DNA of 32,076 nucleotides from an uncultured Bacilli bacterium (GTDB taxonomy: Bacteria > Bacillota_I > Bacilli_A > RF39 > UBA660): NCBI GenBank assembly GCA_947626125.1, contig CANQRA010000009.1:1-32076 (forward strand), in the 5' to 3' direction. Below, piece by piece: positions 24,593 to 31,790 of the stretch. The notes below the pieces were generated by a model. That model was not told where the DNA came from. It made no database searches and saw only the letters and a program-made list of their open reading frames with translations. The number at the start of each line of letters is the position of its first letter. Within the stretch, counting starts at the first letter, position 1. A program made the position numbers and the translations under genes.

Positions 24593-26140
24593 ATGAATTT
24601 AAAAGAATTATTTTCAATAAAGGAAATATTTGAACCTCTTATTTATTATAAGGGAGAAGTATATTTAGGAGATTCTTTATACAATACTAAAGGTAATGAA
24701 CTTGCTTTAAATGCTCGGGAAGTAAAAGGGAAGAATGCTTATTTAGAATTTTTAGAAAAGTATTATTTTAATTATATGCAAGGAGTATTTACCCATTATG
24801 AAAAGGGGCATGTTCCAGATTTAAAATATAGTGTTGTTAATAAAATAACGATAAATGAAAAGGGAAAAAGAGTTTTAAGATTTTGTTTAGCTAATTATTT
24901 ATTTGAAAAATTACATTTTACTGGTTTAAACTTTTGCAGTTTACAAGCCTTTGATGATGCTTATGCGGAGCGTTTAAGTGATGAAGAATTAATTGATATA
25001 GCAAAGGATAAAGTAAGGGAGTGGCGAAGCATTTTACAAAATGTGAAAGATAATGGTAAAAATTCGCCCTATTATGAACAAGTTCAAAGTAATTTTGCGG
25101 AAGATTTAAAAGAGTATAAATTAGAAAATATTTTAAAGGCTAAAATCGCGGTGTATACAGAATTTTTAGTAACTATTAAAAGATATTTATTGCCTTTATT
25201 TAGCAAGGATTTACCTTTAGAGGAATTTGTAGCCTGTTATGACTATGATAAATTATGTTTGTTACTTGTATATGAATTATTAAGAGATTTAAATAATATG
25301 GAATCATTTAATCGCGGAATGTTTTTAGTCGTTCAAAATTATGTTAATGCAGTAAATAGTTTAAGAAAAAAAGGCCATTATAATCCTTCCGTAGTTGTTA
25401 ATAATATTGGTTCTAGTAAAAATTATACTGTTAATGTTGACCAGATAATTTCCATGTATGAAGATTATTTAAAACAATATCCATTAGTGGCAACACCTCC
25501 TTTAAATGAAGATAAAATAAATGAATTATTAAGCGATTATGATTACAGCAGAGAAGAAGTTGATTCGAAAACGGAAGAGGGAGCTAAAAAAATCTTTGAA
25601 CTTTTAGACCAACAAAAAGAAGAACAAATGCTTTTAGCTAAGTGGGAGTTCTTTCCGAAAGGAGAAAGAGTAACTACCAATAACCATGGAATAACTAGTA
25701 GTAAAAGATGGGATATTGATGAAGAAGAATTATTAAGAAGAATGAAAATTGCTCGTGATTTTATTGAAAGTTCTAATTATTACTATGTAACTTTAGGGAA
25801 AGATACTTTCCTTGGTTATATGGCTTATTTATATCGAAATGGTAAAGTTATTTTTATGCGGGATTACACCCAAATAAAAACGAAAAGAGAATTATTGTCA
25901 TCCGGTATATATGTCATGAATTATGAAGATTTTATTAAATTTTCAAGGCTTAGTAAAACTACTTTAATTACTTATCTTAATGATTATCAAAGATATGGAG
26001 TTAAGAGAATATATCATTACAAAAATATGGATGAGACGATTAGTAGATTACAAAAAGAAATTGTTGGTAATGAATATAGAGAACAAGTTAAAAGATTTAT
26101 TGAAAGATTAATTGAAAGTGGGGAACTTTCTAGAAAATAA
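24593..26140 (+). CDS. Hypothetical protein (515 aa)
   Basis: A long ORF with a GGGTGAT site; I start at ATG 24593 because the in-frame GTG at 24584 is part of the ribosome site. The protein is soluble, lysine- and tyrosine-rich, with mostly helical predicted character. Notable segments are FTGLNFCSLQAFDDAYAERL, KDKVREWRSILQNV, a central DKLCLLLVYELLRDLNN helix and a C-terminal strand-rich block (SNYYYVTLGKDTFLGYMAYLY, then NGKVIFMRDYTQ). I see no signal peptide, membrane helix or catalytic signature, and do not recognise a family. The stop overlaps the start of the next gene (TAATG), so they form a coupled pair. Confidence 0.8.
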   Translation: MNLKELFSIKEIFEPLIYYKGEVYLGDSLYNTKGNELALNAREVKGKNAYLEFLEKYYFNYMQGVFTHYEKGHVPDLKYSVVNKITINEKGKRVLRFCLANYLFEKLHFTGLNFCSLQAFDDAYAERLSDEELIDIAKDKVREWRSILQNVKDNGKNSPYYEQVQSNFAEDLKEYKLENILKAKIAVYTEFLVTIKRYLLPLFSKDLPLEEFVACYDYDKLCLLLVYELLRDLNNMESFNRGMFLVVQNYVNAVNSLRKKGHYNPSVVVNNIGSSKNYTVNVDQIISMYEDYLKQYPLVATPPLNEDKINELLSDYDYSREEVDSKTEEGAKKIFELLDQQKEEQMLLAKWEFFPKGERVTTNNHGITSSKRWDIDEEELLRRMKIARDFIESSNYYYVTLGKDTFLGYMAYLYRNGKVIFMRDYTQIKTKRELLSSGIYVMNYEDFIKFSRLSKTTLITYLNDYQRYGVKRIYHYKNMDETISRLQKEIVGNEYREQVKRFIERLIESGELSRK

Positions 26141-26586
26141 TGACCAGAGATTATTTATATGCTTCTTTAATAAGAGATGAAGAAGTTATCAACAAAATTT
26201 TGGCTCTAGATAATGAAATATGTTTTACGAATATTACTTTTGATGATTTATTAACATTATTAAATAGGAATATAGAAATTAAAAATGTAAGAAGGGGAAG
26301 CTTTATAACGGATGGTAGTTTAAATGTCGTTATTCCTTTACTTATAGATTATAGTTTATATATTGATAATTTATTTATTAATGATTATTTAAAGGGAATT
26401 ACTAGTTATTTTATCCAAAAAATCAAAGACTATTATGCTTTAAATAATGAAGATATTAACATTAATTTAATAACTAACGAGCAATATGAAGGACTAACTA
26501 ATATCTATATAATAGGTAACAGAGAATTTATTAATGATATAGCAAGAAAAGTAGCTCAAAGTGTATGTATAGAACTCGATTATTAA
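26140..26586 (+). CDS. Hypothetical protein (148 aa), coupled to the 515-aa gene
   Basis: The start ATG overlaps the upstream stop by one base. The protein has an N-terminal TRDYLYASLIRDEEVINKIL, a hydrophobic strand-rich middle (LNVVIPLLIDYSLYIDNLFIND), and ends ARKVAQSVCIELDY. There is no export signal and no motif I can name. The strict coupling suggests the two products work together. cotE lies just downstream behind a terminator, but a shared spore role is only a guess. Confidence 0.75.
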   Translation: MTRDYLYASLIRDEEVINKILALDNEICFTNITFDDLLTLLNRNIEIKNVRRGSFITDGSLNVVIPLLIDYSLYIDNLFINDYLKGITSYFIQKIKDYYALNNEDININLITNEQYEGLTNIYIIGNREFINDIARKVAQSVCIELDY

Positions 26587-26600
26587 ATTGGGTTCTTTTT
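26571..26600 (+). terminator. Terminator between the unknown pair and cotE
   Basis: AGAACTCGAT pairs with ATTGGGTTCT (10 bp, two wobbles) around TATTAA, which contains the stop, followed by T5. Confidence 0.7.
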
Positions 26601-26639
26601 CCTTAATTTTTGCATAGATTAAATTAGGGAGTGATGAAT

Positions 26640-27191
26640 TTGTCTAATTATAGAGAAATTGTAACTAAGGCTGTTATTGGGAAAGCGAAAAAAACAAGCA
26701 CAAGTAATTTTAGTTTAGAACCAGAAGAAAAAGCTAATACAGTTTTAGGTTGTTGGGTTATTAACAATACCTTTAATGGGGCGAATAATAATGGTAGTGT
26801 TTTAATTACCGGTTCTTTTGATGTTAATGTTTGGTATTCATATGATAATGATACTAAAACTGCAGTTAGTACTAAAAGATTTAGTTATTCTGATAAAATG
26901 AATGTGCCTTTAAAGAATGATACAACTCTAGATAATAATTCGGAAATTATTGTGCGTAGTTTAAAACAACCAACTGTTACAAATGTTGATGTTAATAATG
27001 GTATTGTTAATTTAACGATTGAAAAAGAATTAGGGGTTGAAATTGTTGGTAATACCAAAGTAAAAATAAGTGTCGAAGATTTAGATGATGATTATGAAGA
27101 ATTAATTGATGAAGAAGAGGAAGAAACGATTGATAACGAAATAAACAATGTAAATGAAGAATATTTAGACACGGAAGTAGTAGATAAGTAA
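26640..27191 (+). CDS. cotE: Spore coat morphogenetic protein CotE
   Basis: CotE directs assembly of the outer spore coat in Bacilli. The 183-aa protein matches the family closely from its first residues. It begins SNYREIVTKAVIGKAKK and contains VLGCWVINNTFNG, then GSFDVNVWYSYDNDTKT, which corresponds to the conserved 'YDINVWYSY..NTKT' block. The C-terminus is strongly acidic (DLDDDYEELIDEEEEE), as in B. subtilis CotE. The start is the TTG at 26640: AGGGAG lies 8 nt before it, and the next residues align with the known N-terminus, while GTG 26631 and ATG 26634 fall within or too near the ribosome site. It is a monocistronic unit with its own terminator, expected to be expressed in the mother cell. 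Confidence 0.93.
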   Translation: MSNYREIVTKAVIGKAKKTSTSNFSLEPEEKANTVLGCWVINNTFNGANNNGSVLITGSFDVNVWYSYDNDTKTAVSTKRFSYSDKMNVPLKNDTTLDNNSEIIVRSLKQPTVTNVDVNNGIVNLTIEKELGVEIVGNTKVKISVEDLDDDYEELIDEEEEETIDNEINNVNEEYLDTEVVDK

Positions 27192-27218
27192 GTCAACGAA
27201 AAACTGTTGACTTACTTA
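27185..27218 (+). terminator. Terminator after cotE
   Basis: A 13-bp perfect stem, TAAGTAAGTCAAC and GTTGACTTACTTA, around an 8-nt loop. The T-run is modest (TTCTTATTTG). The stop codon lies in the left arm, and the right arm supplies the -35 of the rpsP promoter. Confidence 0.75.
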
Positions 27219-27235
27219 TTCTTATTTGTTATACT
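27207..27235 (+). promoter_or_regulatory. Promoter of rpsP-khpA
   Basis: TTGACT (27207-27212), 17 bp and TATACT (27230-27235), 29 nt before the rpsP start. The -35 is inside the cotE terminator stem. Confidence 0.7.
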
Positions 27236-27263
27236 AATGGTAATAGAAAAAGGAGGAATAATC

Positions 27264-27533
27264 ATGGCTGTTAAATTAAGATTAAAAAGAATGGGAGCAA
27301 AACAAAAACCATTTTATCGTATAGTAGCTGCTGATTCAAGATTTCCAAGAGATGGTCGTTTTATTGAAACCGTGGGAACATATGACCCAATTAAAGGTGC
27401 TGATAAAGTAACTCTTGATGAAGAAAAAATTATGAATTGGTTAAATAATGGAGCTGTACCAACAGATACAGTAAGAAATATTTTATCTTCTGCTGGTATT
27501 ATGGCTAAATATGCGAAATCTAAAAAGAATTAG
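27264..27533 (+). CDS. rpsP: 30S ribosomal protein S16
   Basis: S16 binds 16S rRNA early in 30S assembly. The 89-aa protein begins [19 protein letters not shown], the family hallmark, followed by [22 protein letters not shown] and [24 protein letters not shown] lies before ATG 27264; the 19 upstream codons in frame cover the promoter and are not translated. khpA follows by 10 nt. The ffh gene that usually lies upstream and the rimM-trmD-rplS genes usually downstream are missing here. Confidence 0.98.
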   Translation: MAVKLRLKRMGAKQKPFYRIVAADSRFPRDGRFIETVGTYDPIKGADKVTLDEEKIMNWLNNGAVPTDTVRNILSSAGIMAKYAKSKKN

Positions 27534-27543
27534 GTGAAGGCAA

Positions 27544-27789
27544 ATGGATGTAGTAGAATTTGCGGAATATTTAGTAAAAAGTATTGTCGTAGAAAAAGAC
27601 TTAGTTAAAGTATCTCTTTTTGATGCTGATGAAGATATTACCATTTTAGAAATATTAGTTCCAGAAAGTGAAATGGGAAGAGTAATAGGAAAAAATGGGA
27701 AAACATCATCAGCAATCAGAACTATAATTGGGGCTTATGCGGCAATTAATAAAAAACCAAAAGTTAAAATTAATATTGATTCATTTTAA
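27544..27789 (+). CDS. khpA: KH-domain RNA-binding protein KhpA
   Basis: KhpA (YlqC) is a small KH protein that pairs with KhpB/EloR and binds RNA, affecting cell elongation and division in Firmicutes. The 81-aa product contains EMGRVIGKNGKTSSAIR with the G-x-x-G loop at residues 49-52. It is a single KH domain of the normal size. It follows rpsP with a GGTGAAGG site, the standard gene order, and ends in a strong terminator. Confidence 0.95.
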   Translation: MDVVEFAEYLVKSIVVEKDLVKVSLFDADEDITILEILVPESEMGRVIGKNGKTSSAIRTIIGAYAAINKKPKVKINIDSF

Positions 27790-27812
27790 GAAATAGTCTC
27801 TATTTCTTTTTT
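27788..27812 (+). terminator. Terminator after khpA
   Basis: AAGAAATAG and CTATTTCTT with a 3-nt TCT loop, followed by a T-tract. It lies between khpA and the fusion gene. Confidence 0.8.
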
Positions 27813-27825
27813 TCTAGGAGGTTCT

Positions 27826-29655
27826 ATGATTTATTTACCAAAGGTAAAGACATGTTCACTAATTAGTAAGACACTAAATGCTATTTATGATGTCTATGAA
27901 GAAGAAATAAAAAAAGATAGTCCCCAAAATATTTATATTTATAAAGAATTTACGGATAATGAAAATATTATGAAAGAATTAAATGCTCTAGGTATTTATG
28001 TAATAGAGGAGCTCTCTAAGTTAAATCCTCAAGACATTTTAATAATTACTTATTTAGGCATAGATGAAGATAGTTTAAATTATTTAAATAATAATCATAT
28101 TAAATATATTGATACTACGCATAGTAAAATAGCTAAATTAACTAAATTAATAAAAGAAGAGCAAGAGAAAAATTATCAAATTATTATGGTAGGTAACCAT
28201 GAGTTAAACACGGTTCATAACATTAATTATGTTCATTCATTTAATGAATTAAATGAGCTATCTATAAAAGATAATGTTTTCCTTAGTAAAATGCCTACAT
28301 TTAATTCACAAGAATTTATCAAAATAGCGAATTTTCTTAAAGATAAAACTAAAAACATTTTTATTTATGATAATAAATATCCTTGGACGCAAGAATTTAA
28401 TGATATGTTAGAAAGTTGTCAACATGTAAAAAATGTTTTTAGTATTAATTATCAACATGAAAATTATCCCTGTTTTTATCATTTAGAAGATTTTCTAAAA
28501 TATATCTTAGAAAATAATTATTCTAACGATGAAGATTATGCTTTTATATGTTCTTCCGATACCCCATATAAAGAATTATTAAACTATAAATATTTATTAA
28601 CATTTTTATTGTTCTATAAAAAGTGTTATCAAGAAATAAAAGATAGTCTAAAATTGTTTAACAAATCTTTAAATGTTGATGATAACAAAATTATTAAAGA
28701 TTTTATTAGCGACTTTAATGATTTAAATAGTGATGGCAAATATATAAGAGGAACTTTAATCGCGTTAGGTAAACTCCTAGCAAGTGATAATACGGATAAT
28801 TATGTTCCTCTAGCCACAGCCTATGAAACCATGGAAAGTGCTATTTTAATTCATGATGATATTATCGATAATGCTAAAGTAAGAAGAGGGAAGCCAACTA
28901 TCCCCAAAAGAATCTGTAATACTTATTTAAATAAAAGAAAAAATAATAATTATTATCAAGATACTTTAAAATTAGCTAATTCTGTCGCTATTTGTTTAGG
29001 TGACTATGGTTTATTTGCGGCCAGTAAATTAATTAGTGATTCTTATCAAGATAATTTAACAGAAATCTTAACAGAATATAATGATATAGTTATAAAAACA
29101 ATTAAAGGAGAAATAATTGATGTTTATTTACCTTTTAATGCTAAGTATCAATTTAAAGAAACAACGGAAGAAGATGTTCTTAATATCTATCATTTAAAAA
29201 CTAGTTATTATACCATTATTGGACCTGTTAAATTAGGCTATATATTAGCAAATAAAGAATTACCTAAAAATATTATCAACATTTTAAATAATATTGGCAT
29301 AGCTTATCAATTAAAAGATGATATGTTAGGTATTTTAAGTAATGTTGATACTCTAGGTAAATCAACATTATCTGATATAAAAGAATTTAAACAAACTTTA
29401 TTATATTCTTATATGATGAAATCAGAATATAAAGAAGAATTCTTAAAATATTATGGTAAAAATAATCTAACTAAGAAAGAAGTAAAAAATATTCAAGAAT
29501 TATTAATTAAAGCAGGAGCTATAAATTATAGTGAACTTTATTTAAAAGACTTATATTATAATTCTTTGGAAGAGATAGATAATCTCGATATAAAAGAAGA
29601 ATATAAAGCTCTTTTCAAAGGGTTAATTATTTATTTAAATAGAAGAGAGAAGTAG
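27826..29655 (+). CDS. Fusion: degenerate IspH-like domain + polyprenyl diphosphate synthase
   Basis: The 609-aa protein has two parts. Residues 255-609 are a full trans-prenyl diphosphate synthase: G304-K-x-x-R308, first Asp motif HDDIIDNAKVRRGKPT (DDxxD 344-348), KTS at 458-460, and second Asp motif DDMLG (498-502), where the usual last Asp is Gly. Residues 1-240 follow IspH (LytB, the last MEP-pathway enzyme) segment by segment: IYIYKEFTDNENIMKELNALG, IDTTHSKIAKLTK for the DATCP block, and MVGNHEL for the HPE block. Of three Fe-S ligand cysteines only the first (C10) seems kept; the second is His99 and the third is replaced near Y185, and the SHG and QTT motifs are lost. The front half is probably not a reductase but a regulatory, substrate-channelling or structural domain. 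Product chain length is unknown. AGGAGG precedes the ATG. Confidence 0.85.
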   Translation: MIYLPKVKTCSLISKTLNAIYDVYEEEIKKDSPQNIYIYKEFTDNENIMKELNALGIYVIEELSKLNPQDILIITYLGIDEDSLNYLNNNHIKYIDTTHSKIAKLTKLIKEEQEKNYQIIMVGNHELNTVHNINYVHSFNELNELSIKDNVFLSKMPTFNSQEFIKIANFLKDKTKNIFIYDNKYPWTQEFNDMLESCQHVKNVFSINYQHENYPCFYHLEDFLKYILENNYSNDEDYAFICSSDTPYKELLNYKYLLTFLLFYKKCYQEIKDSLKLFNKSLNVDDNKIIKDFISDFNDLNSDGKYIRGTLIALGKLLASDNTDNYVPLATAYETMESAILIHDDIIDNAKVRRGKPTIPKRICNTYLNKRKNNNYYQDTLKLANSVAICLGDYGLFAASKLISDSYQDNLTEILTEYNDIVIKTIKGEIIDVYLPFNAKYQFKETTEEDVLNIYHLKTSYYTIIGPVKLGYILANKELPKNIINILNNIGIAYQLKDDMLGILSNVDTLGKSTLSDIKEFKQTLLYSYMMKSEYKEEFLKYYGKNNLTKKEVKNIQELLIKAGAINYSELYLKDLYYNSLEEIDNLDIKEEYKALFKGLIIYLNRREK

Positions 29656-29663
29656 GAAAAGAA

Positions 29664-29702
29664 AAAATAGACTCATACGCCATTAGCATATGGGCCTATT
29701 TT
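29664..29702. terminator. Bidirectional terminator
   Basis: AAAATAGACTCATA pairs with TATGGGCCTATTTT over 14 positions (one mismatch, one wobble) around an 11-nt loop. It lies between two convergent genes. Confidence 0.75.
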
Positions 29703-29707
29703 AATGT

Positions 29708-30811
29708 TTATTTTTCAAATTCGCCTTTAAGTAACATTTTTTCTAGATTATGAGCTTGTCTAATAGTCTTAGATGTACTATCAGCAAAGCTTGTAATTTT
29801 GCCATCTTTTAAAATGCAATAACAATCAGGACGCATTAATTCATTAGTTATTAAATAAGTATTATGAGAAGTTAAGACTGATTGAAATTCTTGTCTACTA
29901 TTTATATATTTTAAGATATAAGCTGATAATTCATAATGGTAAAAAGCATCAAATTCATCTAAATAAACAAAAGAAATATTTTTGGTTCGATTCATCCAAT
30001 AAAAGAATAACCATAAAGACTTAGTGCCCGTGGACGCTACTATGTCAAAACGAGCTGTATAATTTTTGTATTTAACTCCGATTATCTTTTTCCCCATATC
30101 ATCTATTTCGCATAAGTGATAGTTTTGCCCACAGTCTTTTAAGAATTTTTCAAAGGAGGTTAGTAAACGATTATTAATAATAAAATCGTTCATATTTTCA
30201 TTATTAGCCATGACACCCATAAATTCATTGGCTTTTAAGCTTCTAAACCATAACATATTATTAACAAATTCCATAAATATTTTAACTGAACTATCATCTG
30301 TCCAATATAAAGTATTATTATAAATAAATTTTAATACGGACATATCTTTATTTGTTCTTTTAGATATATCAATGGTTTGAGCTTCTTCAATGTTGTTATC
30401 AAATTTATTTGTTTCATAATTATATTTAAATAATAATTTATCATTTTCATATAATTCTTCGGATAAAAGTTTTGAATGAGGATTTTTTTGATATAAATAA
30501 CTTATTTCTTTATTACCAAATAAAAATTCATATTTAAACTCAACAACTTCATCAACGGAGTCTCCGTTTAAATAATAGGTATATAGAATATTCTCCATAC
30601 CATGATTATCTGTAAGGTGAGTAGTAATATCCATTATGGCTGCCCCTAAATTACTTTTACCAGAATTGTTGGGACCATATATTAACATCTTATTAACTAA
30701 ATTATTTTTAATAAGTGCTTGATTAAATTCATAATCCCTGATTTTAGAAAAATCTAAATCGATTTGATTTTTAAAATTCTTAAAATTTTTAACACTAAAT
30801 TTTTTTATCAT
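29708..30811 (-). CDS. AAA family ATPase (AAA_15/OLD-like, SMC-type head)
   Basis: The 367-aa protein has an ABC/SMC-type ATP head: Walker A IYGPNNSGKSN (about residues 44-54), a signature-like STGTKSL, Walker B SFVYLDEFDAF and an H-loop TSHNTYL. The N-terminus MIKKFSVKNFKNFK is the usual first strand of the 'RecF-like' ATPases found with abortive-infection and OLD systems. I start at 30811 after GGGAGTG; five further codons upstream overlap this site. No TOPRIM or nuclease domain is fused and no partner effector gene is adjacent. It could be a solitary defence ATPase or have a housekeeping role; the sequence does not decide. Confidence 0.82.
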   Translation of the reverse strand: MIKKFSVKNFKNFKNQIDLDFSKIRDYEFNQALIKNNLVNKMLIYGPNNSGKSNLGAAIMDITTHLTDNHGMENILYTYYLNGDSVDEVVEFKYEFLFGNKEISYLYQKNPHSKLLSEELYENDKLLFKYNYETNKFDNNIEEAQTIDISKRTNKDMSVLKFIYNNTLYWTDDSSVKIFMEFVNNMLWFRSLKANEFMGVMANNENMNDFIINNRLLTSFEKFLKDCGQNYHLCEIDDMGKKIIGVKYKNYTARFDIVASTGTKSLWLFFYWMNRTKNISFVYLDEFDAFYHYELSAYILKYINSRQEFQSVLTSHNTYLITNELMRPDCYCILKDGKITSFADSTSKTIRQAHNLEKMLLKGEFEK

Positions 30812-30936
30812 AAGTTTCACTCCCATTTAAATTATAGCTCCTTTGTATTTGTTTTTCAATATTAATGTAATTTTTTTACACTATATAATATGATGATAAT
30901 TTGGTTTATTATACTAAATATGAATTTTTTGTGAAA

Positions 30937-30963
30937 TTAGCACTCGGCTATTGCAATTGCTAA
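30937..30963 (+). promoter_or_regulatory. CIRCE operator (HrcA binding site)
   Basis: TTAGCACTC, 9 bp, then AATTGCTAA. The left half is perfect and the right half matches GAGTGCTAA at 7 of 9 positions, with exactly the CIRCE spacing. It overlaps the -35 of the hsp20 promoter, so HrcA should repress it. hrcA itself is not in the window. Confidence 0.85.
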
Positions 30964-30979
30964 TCAAAAGTGCTATACT
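30951..30979 (+). promoter_or_regulatory. Promoter of hsp20
   Basis: TTGCAA (30951-30956), 17 bp and TATACT (30974-30979). The leader to the ATG is about 60 nt. Confidence 0.65.
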
Positions 30980-31048
30980 TAAATCATGTAAGGGATAAAA
31001 TATTCTCTTATGGGTATTATAATTATATAAAGAAAGGAAATGATTAAT

Positions 31049-31462
31049 ATGATGATGATACCAAGAAGAAATAATTTTGATTTATGGGAGGAGTTATTTA
31101 AAGATCCATTCTTTGATGACACATCTAAAGTAATGCGTACCGACATTAAAGAGGGTAGAGATAATTACAATATTGTAATTGATTTACCAGGATATGAAAA
31201 AGAAGATATCAAAATTGATATTGAGAATGGCTATTTAAATGTAACAGCCAAGATGGATAGCAAACATGAAGATAAAGAAGATGGCAAATTCGTAAGAAGA
31301 GAAAGATATTTTGGCGAATGCTCTAGAAGCTTCTATGTTGGCGATGAAGTAGAGAGTGAAGATATTAAAGCTTCATTTAAGAATGGAACTCTTTGCTTAG
31401 AAATTCCGAAAAAAGAAGAACAAAAGAAATTAAACGAAAAGAAATACATTAATATTGATTAA
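31049..31462 (+). CDS. Hsp20 family small heat-shock protein
   Basis: Small heat-shock proteins are ATP-independent holdases. The 137-aa protein has an N-terminal arm (PRRNNFDLWEELFKDPFF) and an alpha-crystallin domain from about residue 28 with DLPGYEKEDIKIDIENGYL. The hallmark A-x-x-x-n-G-x-L appears as ASFKNGTLCLEIPK. The usual C-terminal I-x-I motif appears only as YINID. Of the in-frame ATGs at 31040, 31049, 31052 and 31055, I favour 31049, which has AAGGAA at good spacing. Control by the CIRCE element upstream is expected. Confidence 0.93.
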   Translation: MMMIPRRNNFDLWEELFKDPFFDDTSKVMRTDIKEGRDNYNIVIDLPGYEKEDIKIDIENGYLNVTAKMDSKHEDKEDGKFVRRERYFGECSRSFYVGDEVESEDIKASFKNGTLCLEIPKKEEQKKLNEKKYINID

Positions 31463-31466
31463 AGAT

Positions 31467-31504
31467 AATAACTATTAGGGAAACCCTAATAGTTATTTCT
31501 TTTT
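31467..31504 (+). terminator. Terminator after hsp20
   Basis: A 14-bp perfect stem AATAACTATTAGGG and CCCTAATAGTTATT around AAA, then TTTCTTTTT. Confidence 0.9.
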
Positions 31505-31520
31505 AGAAAATACCATTATA

Positions 31521-31566
31521 TGCCAGATGTTTACCAAGAGCTGGCAAAAGATGCCAAGAGTTGGCA
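31521..31566. repeat. TGCCA/TGGCA repeat cluster in the hsp20-lipoprotein gap
   Basis: TGCCAAGAGTTGGCA (31552-31566) is a perfect 6-bp inverted repeat around GAG. A degenerate copy CCAAGAGCTGGCAA lies 19 bp upstream (31533-31546), and a lone TGCCAG at 31521 can pair with CTGGCA. This looks like a two- or three-site operator about 50 bp above the lipoprotein promoter. Confidence 0.45.
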
Positions 31567-31616
31567 AATATAGTGTTAAATTGTAATTTTTTCTGCAAAA
31601 TAGTTACGAAAAATGA

Positions 31617-31645
31617 TTGACATTCAACCAAATTCTATGTACAAT
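31617..31645 (+). promoter_or_regulatory. Promoter of the lipoprotein gene
   Basis: Perfect TTGACA (31617-31622), 17 bp and TACAAT (31640-31645). Confidence 0.8.
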
Positions 31646-31790
31646 GTAATTGTATGTATTAGGGAGAGGTTGTGAAATTAAATTGTTATGTTATTTTGGT
31701 TAATTTATAGCAATATAAACTATCAATTAATATAACATTTATTTTTTACTCGGTAGATGCATATAAATTTTAGTAAAGGAGGAGGATAGA

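Larger units (their letters stand above)
31505..31790. other. Long intergenic region and leader before the lipoprotein gene
   Basis: The gap from hsp20 to the lipoprotein gene holds the terminator, the repeat cluster, a promoter and then a leader of about 140 nt, AT-rich and without a clear riboswitch fold. A 12-codon ORF beginning GTG at 31672 behind AGGGAG and ending TAG at 31710 might be a leader peptide, but the evidence is thin. Confidence 0.4.

Noticed and set aside
26613-26621. Sigma-E/K -10 box (CATAGATTA) before cotE
   Set aside because: A start from it would begin within the ribosome site of cotE, and no -35 match is at the right distance.
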